Shown in pieces: positions 4,993 to 6,085 of a stretch of 6,085 nucleotides of DNA. Below the pieces are notes generated by a model, which had not been told where the DNA came from, did no database searches, and saw nothing but the letters and a program-made list of their open reading frames with translations. The DNA comes from Clostridium sp. CAG:302. GTDB taxonomy: Bacteria; Bacillota_I; Bacilli_A; RF39; UBA660. Every line of letters begins with the position of its first letter. Within the stretch, counting starts at the first letter, position 1. Position numbers and translations under genes: made by a program. Location of the stretch: the NCBI GenBank assembly GCA_000431795.1, contig FR887370.1:58240-64324 (forward strand), read 5' to 3'.

Positions 4993-5955
4993 TTATTTCA
5001 AATCACTTAATGTTAAAGCATATACCTCATTATTATTAACATAAAAAGATACTGTTTCTAAATTATTATATATATCATTCATAGAAAGTCCTATTGTGTA
5101 TATAACTTCTTCAAGTATTTTGTTACTATCTGGATCACTTAATAATAGTTCATTGAAATTTAATTTTAAATTATTACCTTCTAATTCATAGTCATTTAAT
5201 ACTACACCGGCATTTAAATGACTCATTAAATTTGTTTCATATATTGGAGAACTACTTAATTCTTTAATTATTACTTTTACCGGTTCTATTTCCTCTTTAT
5301 TTATATATTTAGTTACTGGTACATAATAATTACTATCGTTATATTTATTTACATAATATACCGTATATGAATCAATATTATTAATCGTTGTTAATTCATA
5401 TTCTTTATTTATACCATAACTTCTATCTAATACTGAAGGAATTATTTTTTTGCTATGTGGAAGATTTGTTAATATATTTCCTTCTACTTTAATTATTATT
5501 TTATCTATACCTTTGATACTAGTTAAAGTATAAATTATTGATTCAATCATCTTTTCTTCTTCTACTTCTGATACATCAAGAAATTCTTTTGAAAAATCTA
5601 TTGTTAATATTTTATCTTTTAATTCTATATTAAGTATACTAGTATCTGGTGGTATAATACTCCTGAAGCCATTAGGAATAATATTTGATTTTTTTCCTCC
5701 AATAGTAAGACTATCTAATAGATCTTTAGCTTTATCTATATCATTACAATTACAACTAACAATATTTGTTCTTGCTACATAATCATTTTTATCTATTAAA
5801 TATATTGTGTCAGTAATATTATTATAAGTATATTCAATATCTTTGTTTTTTAATTCTATTTCTTTTCTATTATCTGGTATTAAATATATTATTAGCAGCA
5901 GTAAAACTGCTGCAGTAGATACCATTATTTTTTTAATAGACATTCTTTTTAACAT
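4993..5955 (-). CDS. GerM-like protein, membrane-anchored with two GerMN domains
   Basis: The 320-residue product starts at the ATG at 5955. AGGTGA (5968-5963) lies 7 bases upstream, and the preceding in-frame extension to 6024 would run into the upstream terminator. A single membrane segment (about 9-27) follows the basic MLKRMSIKK. GerMN domain 1 spans about 48-160 (YLIDKNDYVA, SIIPPDTSILNIELKDK, LTIDFSKEFLD, IESIIYTLTSI, KVEGN). Domain 2 spans about 196-312 (YTVYYVNKYND, VKVIIKELSSSP, LNAGVVLNDYELEGNNLKLN, LEEVIYTIGLS). Two tandem GerMN domains are the architecture of Bacillus GerM, a component of the SpoIIIA-SpoIIQ complex between mother cell and forespore. Bacillus GerM is a lipoprotein, while this one has no lipobox cysteine. 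Sporulation therefore cannot be assumed; a general envelope role is possible. Confidence 0.82.
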   Translation of the reverse strand: MLKRMSIKKIMVSTAAVLLLLIIYLIPDNRKEIELKNKDIEYTYNNITDTIYLIDKNDYVARTNIVSCNCNDIDKAKDLLDSLTIGGKKSNIIPNGFRSIIPPDTSILNIELKDKILTIDFSKEFLDVSEVEEEKMIESIIYTLTSIKGIDKIIIKVEGNILTNLPHSKKIIPSVLDRSYGINKEYELTTINNIDSYTVYYVNKYNDSNYYVPVTKYINKEEIEPVKVIIKELSSSPIYETNLMSHLNAGVVLNDYELEGNNLKLNFNELLLSDPDSNKILEEVIYTIGLSMNDIYNNLETVSFYVNNNEVYALTLSDLK

Positions 5956-5962
5956 AAACCTA

Positions 5963-5968
5963 TCACCT
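5963..5968 (-). promoter_or_regulatory. Ribosome binding site deciding the GerMN-protein start
   Basis: AGGTGA precedes ATG 5955 by 7 bases (TAGGTTT). The earlier in-frame ATG at 6024 sits just past the upstream terminator and lacks a comparable site. Confidence 0.65.
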
Positions 5969-6014
5969 AGTAAAATATATGTGTTAATTAGTAAATAAAT
6001 TACATGAGAAAAAG

Positions 6015-6036
6015 AAAAAAGCACAATTTGTGCTTA
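6015..6036 (-). terminator. Intrinsic terminator of the upstream gene
   Basis: On the minus strand AAGCACAA (6035-6028) pairs with TTGTGCTT (6026-6019) around a single A, although the actual loop must open several of these pairs. A T-run follows (6020-6015). It begins within the TAA stop codon at 6036-6034. Confidence 0.75.
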
Positions 6037-6085
6037 TAATGATATTTCACCAAGCCTAATTAGTTCTACCACCGCTTGTGCTCTT
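6034..6085 (-). CDS. C-terminal end of an unidentified gene (runs off window)
   Basis: The frame starting at 6084 reads RAQAVVELIRLGEISL and then TAA at 6036-6034, inside the terminator stem. The other two minus frames stop earlier (6056-6058 and near 6070) and give unlikely peptides, so this frame is preferred. The amphipathic helical tail is not enough to name a family. The stop-terminator overlap is the same arrangement as at 2603. Confidence 0.45.
   Translation of the reverse strand, partial: RAQAVVELIRLGEISL

Noticed and set aside
1..6085. CRISPR array, insertion sequence or reverse transcriptase inside the window
   Set aside because: No regularly spaced identical repeats, transposase motifs, or RT motif (xxDD) were seen. 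The DGR machinery, if real, must lie elsewhere.

Overview
The window is very AT-rich apart from one short island. It uses ATG and GTG starts after AGGAGG-like ribosome binding sites, has clear -35/-10 promoters with 17-bp spacers, and has compact intrinsic terminators that overlap stop codons. This points to a low-GC Bacillota (Firmicutes) genome, probably an uncultured, gut-type Bacilli relative with a streamlined genome. Tryptophan is encoded by TGG, and one TGA stop is followed at once by a terminator, so the standard bacterial code fits better than the Mycoplasma code.

Read along the minus strand from high to low coordinates, the window holds: the last codons of an unidentified gene (6034-6085) with its terminator; a membrane-anchored double-GerMN protein (4993-5955); a promoter and a small exported protein with a SipW/TasA-like N-terminus (4286-4921); a two-directional terminator; a divergent promoter pair serving a plus-strand tRNA-Arg(UCU) (4107-4180) and a minus-strand polytopic membrane protein that looks like a divergent MOP-family (SpoVB/MurJ/Wzx-type) flippase (2603-4000); a terminator and a promoter; a split surface-protein locus (1841-2539 and 406-1857); a GC-rich hairpin region (309-372); and the N-terminus of a GH31 glycoside hydrolase (1-187).

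The centre of interest is the split surface-protein locus. The first ORF carries an export signal and one beta-rich module, and it stops just after a conserved linker (LMNDRLGGTT..LDGG). The second ORF starts 17 bases before that stop in another frame, repeats the same kind of module and linker, and continues into a long cysteine-paired domain ending in a C-type-lectin/DUF6273-like tail (WLLTPRS...NAWYV...AVPVL). That tail is encoded by DNA of about 56% GC inside an otherwise AT-rich gene. Its codon pattern is what adenine-directed mutagenesis of AAY codons would leave, and two GNRA-type hairpins lie just downstream of the stop codon. Together these features suggest the target gene of a diversity-generating retroelement (DGR) whose reverse transcriptase and template repeat lie outside this window. 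This is an inference: no RT, Avd or template repeat is visible here.

Three proteins (4286-4921, 1841-2539, 406-1857) share a YxxYxWxDG-like strand, and two share the short G-T/F-x-A-W/L export motif. The region therefore looks like a cell-envelope locus: exported modular proteins, a candidate flippase and a candidate variable surface adhesin.
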